From positions 1-40,960 of the forward strand of contig CAAGLV010000168.1 in assembly GCA_900770875.1 (NCBI GenBank): a stretch of 40,960 nt of DNA. Reading direction: 5' to 3'. Shown here one piece after another: positions 25,690-33,950 of the stretch (position 1 is its first letter; each line of letters starts with the position of its first letter). The DNA is from Flavobacteriales bacterium. Lineage in GTDB: Bacteria; Bacteroidota; Bacteroidia; Flavobacteriales; Weeksellaceae. The translations under genes were made by a program, and so were the position numbers. A model generated the notes under the pieces. The model made no database searches, was not told the origin of the DNA, and saw only the letters and a program-made list of their open reading frames with translations.

Positions 25690-27060
25690 TTACCACCAAA
25701 TCTCGAAACTGATTCCGTAAGTTAATCCGTTTGTTTTATCGCCGAAAGGTGCTGTACCAGGATAATTACCAACTGTTCCTTTTAACGATTCGCTCCAATT
25801 TGCAAACGTTACGAATGGACGTATTACCGGGCGGCTGTAAAATCCATAATCCCACGAAATTTGTGGCGCAAATGTTACTTTTTGCATCCATCCATGCTTA
25901 TTAATGGTTTGATTATCGATGTAATCGTTACCAACTTCTAAAGCTAAATTAAAATGCTTGTGTAAAAATTTAATAAATCTAAAACCAGTTGTAAACCAGC
26001 TAATATTTTTACCAACACTTACTTTTTCGCCTGTTACGATATTATATGGTTCGATTCCGCGATTATCTAAACGATATAATGCTAAAAAATTAAATGCGTA
26101 ATCTTTTGGTTTTTCGTATTGAAAGTTATCCGAAATCTCGAATGTATAATTCTTTTTCATGTCGTAACTACGCACATTTGGATCGCCATACGTTTCGTAA
26201 ACTGGTACACCCGAATATTGGTATTGATTTACTGTAATCCCTGTACGAATTGACGTTTGTAAATGATTTGATCCTTTCCCGTTAAATAATTTTTGTTCGT
26301 GCCAAGCGCCCAAACCAAAACCATTTGTGGCCTCTAAATTTAAATCGGCTCTACCTTTACGTGTTGATGCACGCGCCCAAAAATTTAACGTTCCGTCTTT
26401 ATTTGTTTTGATGTCGGTTAAACGAGCATCGATAAAGTAAGACGATAAATTTGCTTTTTCTATTTCGGTTTCGTTATCAATACGGTTTAATGATTCGATA
26501 TTTTTATTTTCGAATTCGAATAAAGAAACGCCTAATTTAGCATGTTTATTAAAGACATTAATATCTTCAATCCCAACTCCAAAATTAGATTCTTGAGCCA
26601 CATTATACCAAACATAATTAAGGATATGAAAATCGGAACGATGAAGAAATCGTTTTCCGGCCCAAACATCAGCATCACCAAAAATATTATTCATTTTAGC
26701 ATAAAACTGACCTAGATTATCAAATTTAAAAGATTGTCCGGTTCCGAAAGTAGAAAAACCTGTAAAAAGTACAACAACATCTAAAGATGTGTTATTGGCA
26801 TCGTTTAGCGCATGATTGTAAGTTAAACCAATTTCGCCAAAATTATTTGGTTCGTTACCTAATCTATAAGTTGCACCTGCTCCGGGAACTTTAAATTCGG
26901 CCATGGTTCCGCCTCCTAAGCTTTCGCCTACAGAAGTACGAAAATACCCCATCGATTTTAATGTACTTTTGGGTGATAACTTAATCGTATCATTTTGCGC
27001 ATAAGACAACACAGGCAATGCATAGACTAATAATGCAAAGAGCCTTAAAAAATAGTTCAT
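25690..27060 (-). CDS. LamB/maltoporin-family outer-membrane porin (copy 1)
   Basis: A 456-residue outer-membrane beta-barrel, expected to be trimeric with 18 strands. The signal peptide ends at S-Y-A-Q (21/22). LamB landmarks are visible: G-Y-F-R-T-S near the mature N-terminus, Y-R-L-G-N-E, V-W-A-G-K-R-F-x-x-R-x-D-x-H, and G-V-G-I-E-D-I. Near the end come S-R-P-V-I-R-P-F-V-T-F-A-N-W and a terminal F-E-I-W-W, as in E. coli maltoporin. The substrate is unknown and no sugar-utilisation genes are adjacent. It is the most diverged of the three copies, and its own terminator and upstream element suggest separate transcription. Confidence 0.88.
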   Translation of the reverse strand: MNYFLRLFALLVYALPVLSYAQNDTIKLSPKSTLKSMGYFRTSVGESLGGGTMAEFKVPGAGATYRLGNEPNNFGEIGLTYNHALNDANNTSLDVVVLFTGFSTFGTGQSFKFDNLGQFYAKMNNIFGDADVWAGKRFLHRSDFHILNYVWYNVAQESNFGVGIEDINVFNKHAKLGVSLFEFENKNIESLNRIDNETEIEKANLSSYFIDARLTDIKTNKDGTLNFWARASTRKGRADLNLEATNGFGLGAWHEQKLFNGKGSNHLQTSIRTGITVNQYQYSGVPVYETYGDPNVRSYDMKKNYTFEISDNFQYEKPKDYAFNFLALYRLDNRGIEPYNIVTGEKVSVGKNISWFTTGFRFIKFLHKHFNLALEVGNDYIDNQTINKHGWMQKVTFAPQISWDYGFYSRPVIRPFVTFANWSESLKGTVGNYPGTAPFGDKTNGLTYGISFEIWW

Positions 27061-27141
27061 TAATAATTGTTTTTTTGTTTCTTGTTTTTTGTTTGTGTTA
27101 CTAAAAATCTACCATTTATTGATAGTAGATTTTAAGCGCGG

Positions 27142-27170
27142 CAAAAATATATTATTAATTTGAATTATAA
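27142..27170 (-). promoter_or_regulatory. shared porin upstream element, copy 1
   Basis: A 29-bp block differs at one base from the block at 28770-28798. On the minus strand it ends with TATTTTTG (27142-27149), a -7 box. It also contains a near-palindrome with core TAATTTGAATTA. It lies about 80 nt before the porin 1 ATG. Confidence 0.6.
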
Positions 27171-27211
27171 TAACCTTAACAAAAATAAATTAAAACTATA
27201 ATGTTTAAGCG

Positions 27212-27260
27212 AAAAAACAATCGCTAGTAATAAATCGATTGAATCTTTTATTACTAGCGA
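27212..27260 (-). terminator. intrinsic terminator of LamB-like porin 2
   Basis: A perfect 14-bp stem (27221-27234 with 27247-27260, arms starting TCGCTAGTAA) has a 12-nt loop. On the minus strand it is followed by TTGTTTTTT. It lies 58 nt after the porin 2 stop and before the porin 1 promoter, so the two genes are separate transcripts. Confidence 0.88.
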
Positions 27261-27318
27261 CATTGAAAATATTTTTTATTTAGTTAATGAATTACAAAAA
27301 AAATACAATTAACTTAAA

Positions 27319-28683
27319 TTAAAACCAAATTTCGAAAGCGATTCCGTAAGTTAATCCGTTTGTTTTATCGCCAAACGGAGCTAAACCTCCACCTATTTCA
27401 CCTTTTAAATCTTTACTCCAATTGGCGTAAGTTACAAAAGGACGAATAACAGGACGCGAATAATAACCATAATCCCATGCAATTTGTGGCGAAAAAGTTA
27501 CTTTTTGTAATCCGCCTTTTTTATTGATTGTTTGATTGTCTACGTAATCTACACCATATTCTAACGCTAAATTAAAGTGTTTAGAGATGTATTTGATGAA
27601 TCTAAATCCGGCACTAAACCAGTGTATTTTTTGACCTACATCTAATTTTTCGCCAGTACTAATTTCGTAAGGTGTTAAACCTCTGTTTTCTGCTCGATAA
27701 ATTGCCATGGCATTAATCGCATAATTTTTATCTTCTTCTAGTAAAAACATATCCGATACCTCGAAAGCAAAGTTTTTATTCATGTCGTAAGACACTACAT
27801 TTGGATTACCCATGTTTTCGAAAACAGGTAAACCTGTATATTGATTTTGTGTTACAGATACACCTTTTTTAAAGTTAACTTGCAGATTATTAAATGCTTT
27901 ACCATTAAATAAATTTGATTGATTATGCGCAACACCTACACCAAATCCGTTAGCTGATTTAAAACCTAAATCGTCGTTTGCATTACGCTTACCAACTCTA
28001 CCCCAAACAGTTAAAGCTCCATCTTTATTTACTGGAATATCAGACCATCTTCCTTCTAAAGTATAAGTTGTTAAAACATTAGATTTAACGGTTTGGTCTT
28101 CTTCGATTGTACGAATTGGTGCAACATCTTTATTATCAAAACTAAAGATAGAAAATGCTAATTTATCTTTATGCGAACCACTTCTGATGTTCTCGATACC
28201 AACTCCTACGTTTGCATCTTGTCCTGGATTATACCAAAAGAAATCGGCCATATGGTAATCTTGACGGTAATAATAACGTTTACCTGCCCATAAGTCTGCA
28301 TTACCAATAATCTTATTCATTTTAACGTAAAACTGAGCCACATTATTTAGCTTAAATGACTCTTTTTCACCAAATCCTGAATATCCTGACAACATCAACA
28401 CGACATCAAAAGATTTATCAGAATTTTCGAATCCATGGTTGTAGCTTACACCAAATTCACCATACGTGTTAGCTTCGTTACCTAAACGGTAGTGTGATAA
28501 TGCTCCTGGAGCTTTAAAATCGGCCATAGTACCACCTCCAAGGCTTTCTGCAACTGCAGTTCGTAAATATCCTATCGGTTTTAGCGTATTTGTCGCTTTA
28601 TCTGGTATAGTGTCTTGTTGACAAAAAACAGAGATAGGTAATAGATTAATTAGTAAAGATAAGATCTTTAAATTCTTGTTCAT
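27319..28683 (-). CDS. LamB/maltoporin-family outer-membrane porin (copy 2)
   Basis: A 454-residue LamB-like barrel with a signal peptide ending near S-V-F-C-Q (21/22). The motif series is the same as in copy 1: G-G-G-T-M-A-D-F-K-A-P-G-A, Y-R-L-G-N-E, L-W-A-G-K-R-Y-Y-Y-R-Q-D-Y-H-M, G-V-G-I-E-N-I, and a terminal F-E-I-W-F. It is closer to copy 3 than to copy 1 (both end G-G-G-L-A-P-F-G-D-K-T-N-G-L-T-Y-G-I-A). The single Cys at the signal-peptide end is followed by QQDT and is not in a convincing lipobox. It has its own upstream element and terminator. Confidence 0.88.
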   Translation of the reverse strand: MNKNLKILSLLINLLPISVFCQQDTIPDKATNTLKPIGYLRTAVAESLGGGTMADFKAPGALSHYRLGNEANTYGEFGVSYNHGFENSDKSFDVVLMLSGYSGFGEKESFKLNNVAQFYVKMNKIIGNADLWAGKRYYYRQDYHMADFFWYNPGQDANVGVGIENIRSGSHKDKLAFSIFSFDNKDVAPIRTIEEDQTVKSNVLTTYTLEGRWSDIPVNKDGALTVWGRVGKRNANDDLGFKSANGFGVGVAHNQSNLFNGKAFNNLQVNFKKGVSVTQNQYTGLPVFENMGNPNVVSYDMNKNFAFEVSDMFLLEEDKNYAINAMAIYRAENRGLTPYEISTGEKLDVGQKIHWFSAGFRFIKYISKHFNLALEYGVDYVDNQTINKKGGLQKVTFSPQIAWDYGYYSRPVIRPFVTYANWSKDLKGEIGGGLAPFGDKTNGLTYGIAFEIWF

Positions 28684-28769
28684 TAATAAGTTAATTGGTT
28701 CTTTGTGTTAATAATTTAGCCGATCTGAATAAAAAATCTTAAGTTTATTCATAACACCAGTTAATATTT

Positions 28770-28798
28770 CAAAAATATATTATTAATTCGAATTATAA
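28770..28798 (-). promoter_or_regulatory. shared porin upstream element, copy 2
   Basis: It matches the block at 27142-27170 except for one base. That base makes the palindrome TAATTCGAATTA perfect here. The -7 box TATTTTTG is at 28770-28777 on the minus strand. It lies about 86 nt before the porin 2 ATG, nearly the same distance as for copy 1. Confidence 0.6.
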
Positions 28799-28876
28799 AA
28801 CAGTTAGTAAAAATAAATAATATCTATTTTTATTTAACGTTAATAAGTTTCTGATTTAATAATAAATAGCCATTTA

Positions 28877-30235
28877 TTAAAACCAAATTTCGAAGGCAAT
28901 ACCATAGGTTAAACCATTCGTTTTATCTCCAAACGGAGCCAAACCTCCACCAACAGCTCCTTTAAAATCTTTACTCCAACTAGCATAAGTAATAAATGGA
29001 CGTAAAACGGGCCGCGAATAAAAACCATAATCCCAAGAAAGTTGAGGCGCTATGGTTAATTTCTGAAGCTCACCTTCTCGCTTTAATGGTTGATTATGAA
29101 CATAGTCAAAACCATATTCTACAGCAAGATTAAAATGTTTATAAAAATATTTTAGAAAACGAAAACCTCCACTAAACCAATTGATATTTTTACCATTACC
29201 TATAACCTCTTCGGTACTTATTAAATATGGATTTACTCCTCTATTCTCGTAACGGTAAATCGCAACTAAATTAAGCGCAAAGTTTTTTTTGTCGTCGTAC
29301 AAAAACATATCGCTCATCTCGAAAGTAAAATTCTTTTTTAGATTGTAATTAACAACATCTCCGTTACCAAAGGTTTCGTAAATAGGCACACCAGTAAATT
29401 GATTTTGAGACATTGCATTTCCTTTTCGGATATTTGTCTGAAAATTATTTGATGCTTTACCTTTTATTAAATTGGTTTGATTGTGCGCCATACCAAATCC
29501 ATAGCCATTTACTGATTGGTAACCAATTGCTGCATTTTCTTTTCGTTTAGCAGCTCTTGCCCAAAATATTAAATTCCCATCTTTATTTAATGGAATATCA
29601 GTTAATTTTGCTTCTAAAATATAAGTTTTTAAAATATCCGAGTTTACATCTTTTTCTTGTATTGTTCCTGTTAAAGGCTTTACATGTTTATTGGTAAAAC
29701 TAAATAATGCCAAAGCTAAATTCGATTTTTTTATTGCGATATTCTCAACACCAAAACCTGCATCAGCATGTTGCCCAGGATTATACCAATAAAAATCAAC
29801 CAAATGATAATCATTTCTTAAAAAATATCTTCTTCCGGCCCAAACATCAGCATTACCAATTACTTTATTCATTTTAACATAAAATTGTTCTAAAGTATTT
29901 AGCTTAAACGAATCGCTTATACCAAAAGGCTTAAACCCCGAAACAGTTAAAATAACATCGACAGACTGATTTGAATTTTTAAATCCATAATTGTAATTTC
30001 CTGTTATTTCTCCATAAGTATTAGCCTCGTTACCCAACCGATAATGAGTGGCAGCACCAGGAGCCTGAAAATCGGCCATTGTTCCACCACCTTTACTTTC
30101 GGCAATAGATGTACGTAAATAGCCATTTAAACTAAAACTATGCTTAGCTTCTTTTCTAATTGTATCTGACTGAGCATATGTACAACACGAAAAACTGAAT
30201 AAAAATGTTATTATAGTAATATTAATGAAGTTCAT
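28877..30235 (-). CDS. LamB/maltoporin-family outer-membrane porin (copy 3)
   Basis: 452 residues from ATG 30233-30235. An in-frame GTG seven codons upstream (30256) is less likely, because the signal peptide begins naturally at M-N-F-I-N-I-T and ends at T-Y-A-Q. LamB motifs are as in the other copies (Y-R-L-G-N-E, V-W-A-G-R-R-Y, G-F-G-V-E-N-I, terminal F-E-I-W-F). The 29-bp element found before copies 1 and 2 is not present upstream, so it is probably controlled differently. No strong terminator follows it. It diverges from the SulP gene. Confidence 0.88.
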   Translation of the reverse strand: MNFINITIITFLFSFSCCTYAQSDTIRKEAKHSFSLNGYLRTSIAESKGGGTMADFQAPGAATHYRLGNEANTYGEITGNYNYGFKNSNQSVDVILTVSGFKPFGISDSFKLNTLEQFYVKMNKVIGNADVWAGRRYFLRNDYHLVDFYWYNPGQHADAGFGVENIAIKKSNLALALFSFTNKHVKPLTGTIQEKDVNSDILKTYILEAKLTDIPLNKDGNLIFWARAAKRKENAAIGYQSVNGYGFGMAHNQTNLIKGKASNNFQTNIRKGNAMSQNQFTGVPIYETFGNGDVVNYNLKKNFTFEMSDMFLYDDKKNFALNLVAIYRYENRGVNPYLISTEEVIGNGKNINWFSGGFRFLKYFYKHFNLAVEYGFDYVHNQPLKREGELQKLTIAPQLSWDYGFYSRPVLRPFITYASWSKDFKGAVGGGLAPFGDKTNGLTYGIAFEIWF

Positions 30236-30329
30236 AATTTGGTTAGTTAAAAGCACTATTCTATAAATATATGATTTTAATCACTTATTAAGTATTATAT
30301 AAACCTTTACAAATAGTTAAATTATACTA

Positions 30330-30354
30330 AAATGTAAAATCAATTGTACATTTG
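30330..30354 (+). promoter_or_regulatory. SulP gene promoter box within an inverted repeat
   Basis: TACATTTG (30347-30354) fits the -7 consensus and is 16 nt before the ATG. Its first seven bases are the right arm of the inverted repeat AAATGTA-N10-TACATTT (30330-30353). Confidence 0.4.
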
Positions 30355-30370
30355 TAACTTTACTTAAATC

Positions 30371-31909
30371 ATGAATTCAGAATCTATCAATCCTATTAAG
30401 ACATTTAAAAATATTAACCTAAAAAACGAAATTTTAGCCGGTCTTACTGTAGCTATGACGATGATTCCAGAATCACTATCATTTGCTATTTTAGCAGGGT
30501 TAACTCCATTAATTGGACTTTATGCAGCATTTATAATGGGAATCGTTACTGCAATTTTTGGAGGACGACCAGGAATGGTTTCAGGCGGAGCCGGCGCAAC
30601 AGTAATTACACTTATTGCTTTAAATGTATCGCACGGAACCGAATACATATTTGCTGCAGTTGCCTTAGCTGGTATTTTTCAGATTTTAGTTGGTGTTTTT
30701 AAATTAGGAAAATTTGTACGATTAATTCCTCAACCTGTTATGTATGGTTTTTTAAACGGATTAGCCATCGTAATTTTTATGTCGCAATTAGAGCAATTTA
30801 AGATCAGCGAAAACGGAATTACATCTTGGGTACAAGGCATGCCATTGTACACATTAATTGGACTTACAATATTAACAATTGCCATTGTTTACATTTTTCC
30901 GAAAATAACAAAAATTGTTCCGGCATCGTTGGTTGCTATAATCGTTGTTTTTGCTGTTGTTTTAGGATTTAACATTGATACCAAAACAGTTGGAGATATT
31001 GCCGAAATTAACGGAAGTTTACCTTCGTTTCATATCCCAATGGTTCCTTTTACTTTAGAAACGCTTCAGATTATTTTACCTTACGCTTTAATTATGGGAT
31101 CGGTTGGATTAATCGAAACATTGCTAACCTTAACTTTAGTCGACGAAATTACCAATACCAAAGGCCAATCGAACAAAGAAGCTATTGCACAAGGAACTGC
31201 AAATATTGCTAATGGATTTTTTGGCGGAATGGGTGGTTGCGCCATGATTGCACAAACCTTTGTAAACTTAGAAGCCGGATCGAAATCGCGTATTGCACCA
31301 GCAATTGGAGCGATTACCATTTTAATTATCATCTTAGTTGGTGCTCCTTTAATCGAAAAAATTCCGATGGCAGCATTGGTTGGTGTAATGATGATGGTTG
31401 CTATTTCTACGTTTAAGTGGGGATTTTTTAAACTAATTACTAAAATGCCAAAAGCCGATATTTTAATTGCCATTATTGTAGCTACAATTACGGTTATTTT
31501 ACACAATTTAGCTTTAGCTGTTTTTGTGGGTGTTATTATTAGTGCTTTGGTTTTTGCTTGGGATAATGCCAAACGAATTAGAGCAAGAAAATCTACCGAC
31601 GAATTAGGACGTAAAATTTACGAAATTTATGGTCCTCTATTTTTTGGATCGATTACCGGATTCTACGAAAAATTTGATGTGATTGACGATCCAGAAGAAA
31701 TCATCATCGACATGAAAGAAAGTCGTGTTGTTGATATGAGCGCAATTGAGGCTTTAAATATTATCACATCTAAATATGCTAACAGAAACAAAAAAGTTAT
31801 CTTAAGACATTTAAGTAGCGACTGTATTCATCTTTTAGAAAATGCACAAAGCATTATTGATATTAATATCGAAGATGATCCTACCTATAAAGTAATGCCT
31901 AAACAATAA
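30371..31909 (+). CDS. SulP-family inorganic anion transporter with STAS domain
   Basis: A 512-residue secondary transporter of the SLC26/SulP family. The membrane part starts with L-A-G-L-T-V-A-M-T-M-I-P-E-S-L-S-F-A (about 23-40), which corresponds to the family signature. P-L-I-G-L-Y-A-A-F and G-G-A-G-A-T follow, then hydrophobic helices to about residue 400. The C-terminal STAS domain shows S-R-V-V-D-M-S-A-I-E-A-L-N. Substrates of the family include sulfate, bicarbonate and dicarboxylates; no sulfate-assimilation or carbonic anhydrase gene is nearby. It is followed 12 nt later by the AI-2E-family gene, so the two are one operon. Confidence 0.95.
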   Translation: MNSESINPIKTFKNINLKNEILAGLTVAMTMIPESLSFAILAGLTPLIGLYAAFIMGIVTAIFGGRPGMVSGGAGATVITLIALNVSHGTEYIFAAVALAGIFQILVGVFKLGKFVRLIPQPVMYGFLNGLAIVIFMSQLEQFKISENGITSWVQGMPLYTLIGLTILTIAIVYIFPKITKIVPASLVAIIVVFAVVLGFNIDTKTVGDIAEINGSLPSFHIPMVPFTLETLQIILPYALIMGSVGLIETLLTLTLVDEITNTKGQSNKEAIAQGTANIANGFFGGMGGCAMIAQTFVNLEAGSKSRIAPAIGAITILIIILVGAPLIEKIPMAALVGVMMMVAISTFKWGFFKLITKMPKADILIAIIVATITVILHNLALAVFVGVIISALVFAWDNAKRIRARKSTDELGRKIYEIYGPLFFGSITGFYEKFDVIDDPEEIIIDMKESRVVDMSAIEALNIITSKYANRNKKVILRHLSSDCIHLLENAQSIIDINIEDDPTYKVMPKQ

Positions 31910-31921
31910 CATCTTAAAGCT

Positions 31922-33064
31922 ATGAATAAACTCAACAAGATTAATACATATTCTTTAAATCTAGCTACAAATTTAGTTACATTAACTTTAATAGTTTTTA
32001 TTTTATGGACATTACAAAGTATTGTAATTCCATTACTTTTTTCTATTATCTTGGCTGTATTGGTATTTCCGATGGCTAATTGGCTAGAAAAATTTAAAAT
32101 TAATCGCATTTATTCTAGCACTTTAAGTTTAGCTATTGCAATAATTTTTATTTTATTTATTTTGTATATTATCGTTATTCAAGCAATCGAAATTGCAGAC
32201 AATGCGTCGAATATAACGAGTAAACTTAAAATTCTATATCACGAAATACTTCATTGGCTTTCGAGCACACTAAATATTTCACAAACCGAATTGTTAGATT
32301 CTATAATTAACGAGCTTAAAGAAGCCATTTCTACAATTGGTAGCTATACAGTTATGTTTTTTCAGTCGTTTAGCGAAATTCTTTCTATCAGCGTTTTAAT
32401 TCCTATATTCTCTTTCTTTTTTCTTTTTTACAGAGAAGCTTTTAAAGTATTTTTAGTAAAAGCGTTTAGCTTAACACCAAAAGAAAAAGTAGAAGAAACA
32501 GTAGCCAAAATGTACGATGCCTTACAAAATTACATGATTGGACAATTAACCGTAATGTTTATTATCTCCATTTTAAACACCATTGGTTTATATCTTTTAG
32601 GAGTGAAATTTGCTTGGTTTTTTGGAATTTTAGCTTCATTATTAATGATTTTACCTTATATCGGAATTACAATTGGATCAATCTTTCCTGCCATTTTTGC
32701 ATTAGCAACATTAGATTCTCCTTACTATGCATTAGGCGTAGTTGCATGGTTTTTATTTGTACAATTTTTAGAAGGTAACTTTATTACACCTTATATCGTT
32801 GGTAGTAAAATTGCTCTTAATCCACTTGCTTCTATGCTTGCTATTATTTTAGGCGGAATGTTATTTGGATTTGCTGGTTTTATATTAGCATTACCTATTG
32901 CAGCTTTACTTAAAGTTTTATTTGATGCTAGCCCAAGAACTGAAGCTTTTGGATTTGTTTTAGGTGATTTAGAAGAAAAAAATCCTCCTCCTGAAATAGA
33001 TGAAATTACAATTCCTTTAAAGGAAGATGAAGAACAAAAAGATGATGAATCACCAATAATATAA
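31922..33064 (+). CDS. AI-2E family membrane protein
   Basis: A 380-residue protein of PF01594. Two N-terminal helices, an amphipathic soluble segment (about 80-140) and further helices are visible. The signatures are P-Y-I-G-I-T-I-G-S-I-F-P-A near residue 245 and L-E-G-N-F-I-T-P-Y-I-V-G near 283. The charged tail from about 350 is rich in Glu, Asp and Pro. Members include TqsA and Na+/H+ antiporters, and the name does not prove AI-2 export. It is the second gene of the SulP operon and ends at a strong terminator. Confidence 0.93.
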   Translation: MNKLNKINTYSLNLATNLVTLTLIVFILWTLQSIVIPLLFSIILAVLVFPMANWLEKFKINRIYSSTLSLAIAIIFILFILYIIVIQAIEIADNASNITSKLKILYHEILHWLSSTLNISQTELLDSIINELKEAISTIGSYTVMFFQSFSEILSISVLIPIFSFFFLFYREAFKVFLVKAFSLTPKEKVEETVAKMYDALQNYMIGQLTVMFIISILNTIGLYLLGVKFAWFFGILASLLMILPYIGITIGSIFPAIFALATLDSPYYALGVVAWFLFVQFLEGNFITPYIVGSKIALNPLASMLAIILGGMLFGFAGFILALPIAALLKVLFDASPRTEAFGFVLGDLEEKNPPPEIDEITIPLKEDEEQKDDESPII

Positions 33065-33067
33065 AAT

Positions 33068-33097
33068 AAAAGGTCGGAAATTTATTCTGACCTTTTT
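33068..33097. terminator. bidirectional terminator
   Basis: AAAAGGTC-G-GAA (33068-33079) pairs with TTC-T-GACCTTTT (33085 on) with one mismatch, followed by T-runs. It is shared by the AI-2E-family and GLPGLI genes. Confidence 0.85.
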
Positions 33098-33106
33098 ATT
33101 TTTAAA

Positions 33107-33829
33107 TTAATCTCTTTCAACACCCGATTGTATCGTAGAGTATCTTTTTTGATTTTCTTTTAATTCTTTTTGCCTAACTTCTTTTGCTACAATTTTACTA
33201 TTTTTAGGTAATTCAATTTTTCCTTTATATTCTTTTATTGCTATCGCCTTATAAATAATTTTTGTATCTAAATCACTTACAAATGGGATTTTAAATTTAA
33301 CTTCTAAAATTAATCCTGGTAAACCGCTAAATTTTGTAGGGCCATCTCTAAAAGACAATTCAGGTGCAAACCACGCTTCTACAGTTTGATTTGGATTTAC
33401 ATAAATTGCTTTTTTAACTTTATAACCTAAAATATCTTTTGTTTCATCCGTAATCTCCCACTGAAATTTTATTAAACTATCTTTTATAAATAATTTATTC
33501 GTCATCATATCCTCTTCGTAAAAAAAACCTTCATTCAGATCTTTAAAAATATTTGCACCTGCTTCGGAACTAATACCAAAACTAATTCCTCCATTTTTTT
33601 GACTATTATCAATTTTATCTACTTTTTTAAAATACGAATTGGTTTTATTTACAATCAATTCGTATTCATAAGTTTTAGATTCAGAATTATTTAGAATGAC
33701 TAATACATCTTGTTTAGGAGATTCTAATTTAGATCGATCAAATTCTTGTCTAGCCTCATAAATTACTTGGTATGAATTCTGAGCATAAGTAAATAATGGC
33801 AAGAACAATAAAAGTATTCTCTTTATCAT
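33107..33829 (-). CDS. GLPGLI family protein
   Basis: A 240-residue exported protein with a signal peptide ending at T-Y-A-Q (16/17). The family name-giving motif appears as S-G-L-P-G-L-I-L-E-V, preceded by A-W-F-A-P-E-L-S-F-R-D-G-P. Members occur almost only in Bacteroidota. They are often near TonB-dependent receptors or peptidases, but function is unproven. Here it stands alone between the SulP operon and the efflux operon. No promoter box is obvious. Confidence 0.93.
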   Translation of the reverse strand: MIKRILLLFLPLFTYAQNSYQVIYEARQEFDRSKLESPKQDVLVILNNSESKTYEYELIVNKTNSYFKKVDKIDNSQKNGGISFGISSEAGANIFKDLNEGFFYEEDMMTNKLFIKDSLIKFQWEITDETKDILGYKVKKAIYVNPNQTVEAWFAPELSFRDGPTKFSGLPGLILEVKFKIPFVSDLDTKIIYKAIAIKEYKGKIELPKNSKIVAKEVRQKELKENQKRYSTIQSGVERD

Positions 33830-33897
33830 AATAGTTAATTTTCTAACAAGCTATAAAAAAAAACTAAAAATCAAAACTTTAAATACTAATTATCAAT

Positions 33898-33928
33898 AAA
33901 AAAGCATCTCAAAAAATGAGATGCTTTT
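33898..33928 (-). terminator. intrinsic terminator of the RND efflux operon
   Basis: AAAAGCATCTCA (33900-33911) pairs with TGAGATGCTTTT (33917-33928). On the minus strand it ends in a T-run. It lies 22 nt after the stop of the outer-membrane factor gene. Confidence 0.9.
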
Positions 33929-33950
33929 AAAATTATGATTGAGAATTAAA

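Noticed and set aside
28857..28879. AT-only hairpin at the end of porin 3 as a terminator
   Set aside because: The 8-bp stem is all A/T and lacks a following T-run on the minus strand, so it is too weak to support a call.
25690..30235. Porin array as a phosphate/pyrophosphate (OprP/OprO) cluster or a mobile element
   Set aside because: The sequence landmarks are of LamB, not OprP. No transposase, integrase or flanking repeats are seen, so tandem duplication is sufficient.
31081..31572. A 163-codon minus-strand frame inside the SulP gene
   Set aside because: It lies opposite conserved membrane helices of a clear SulP protein and has no promoter or recognisable domain.
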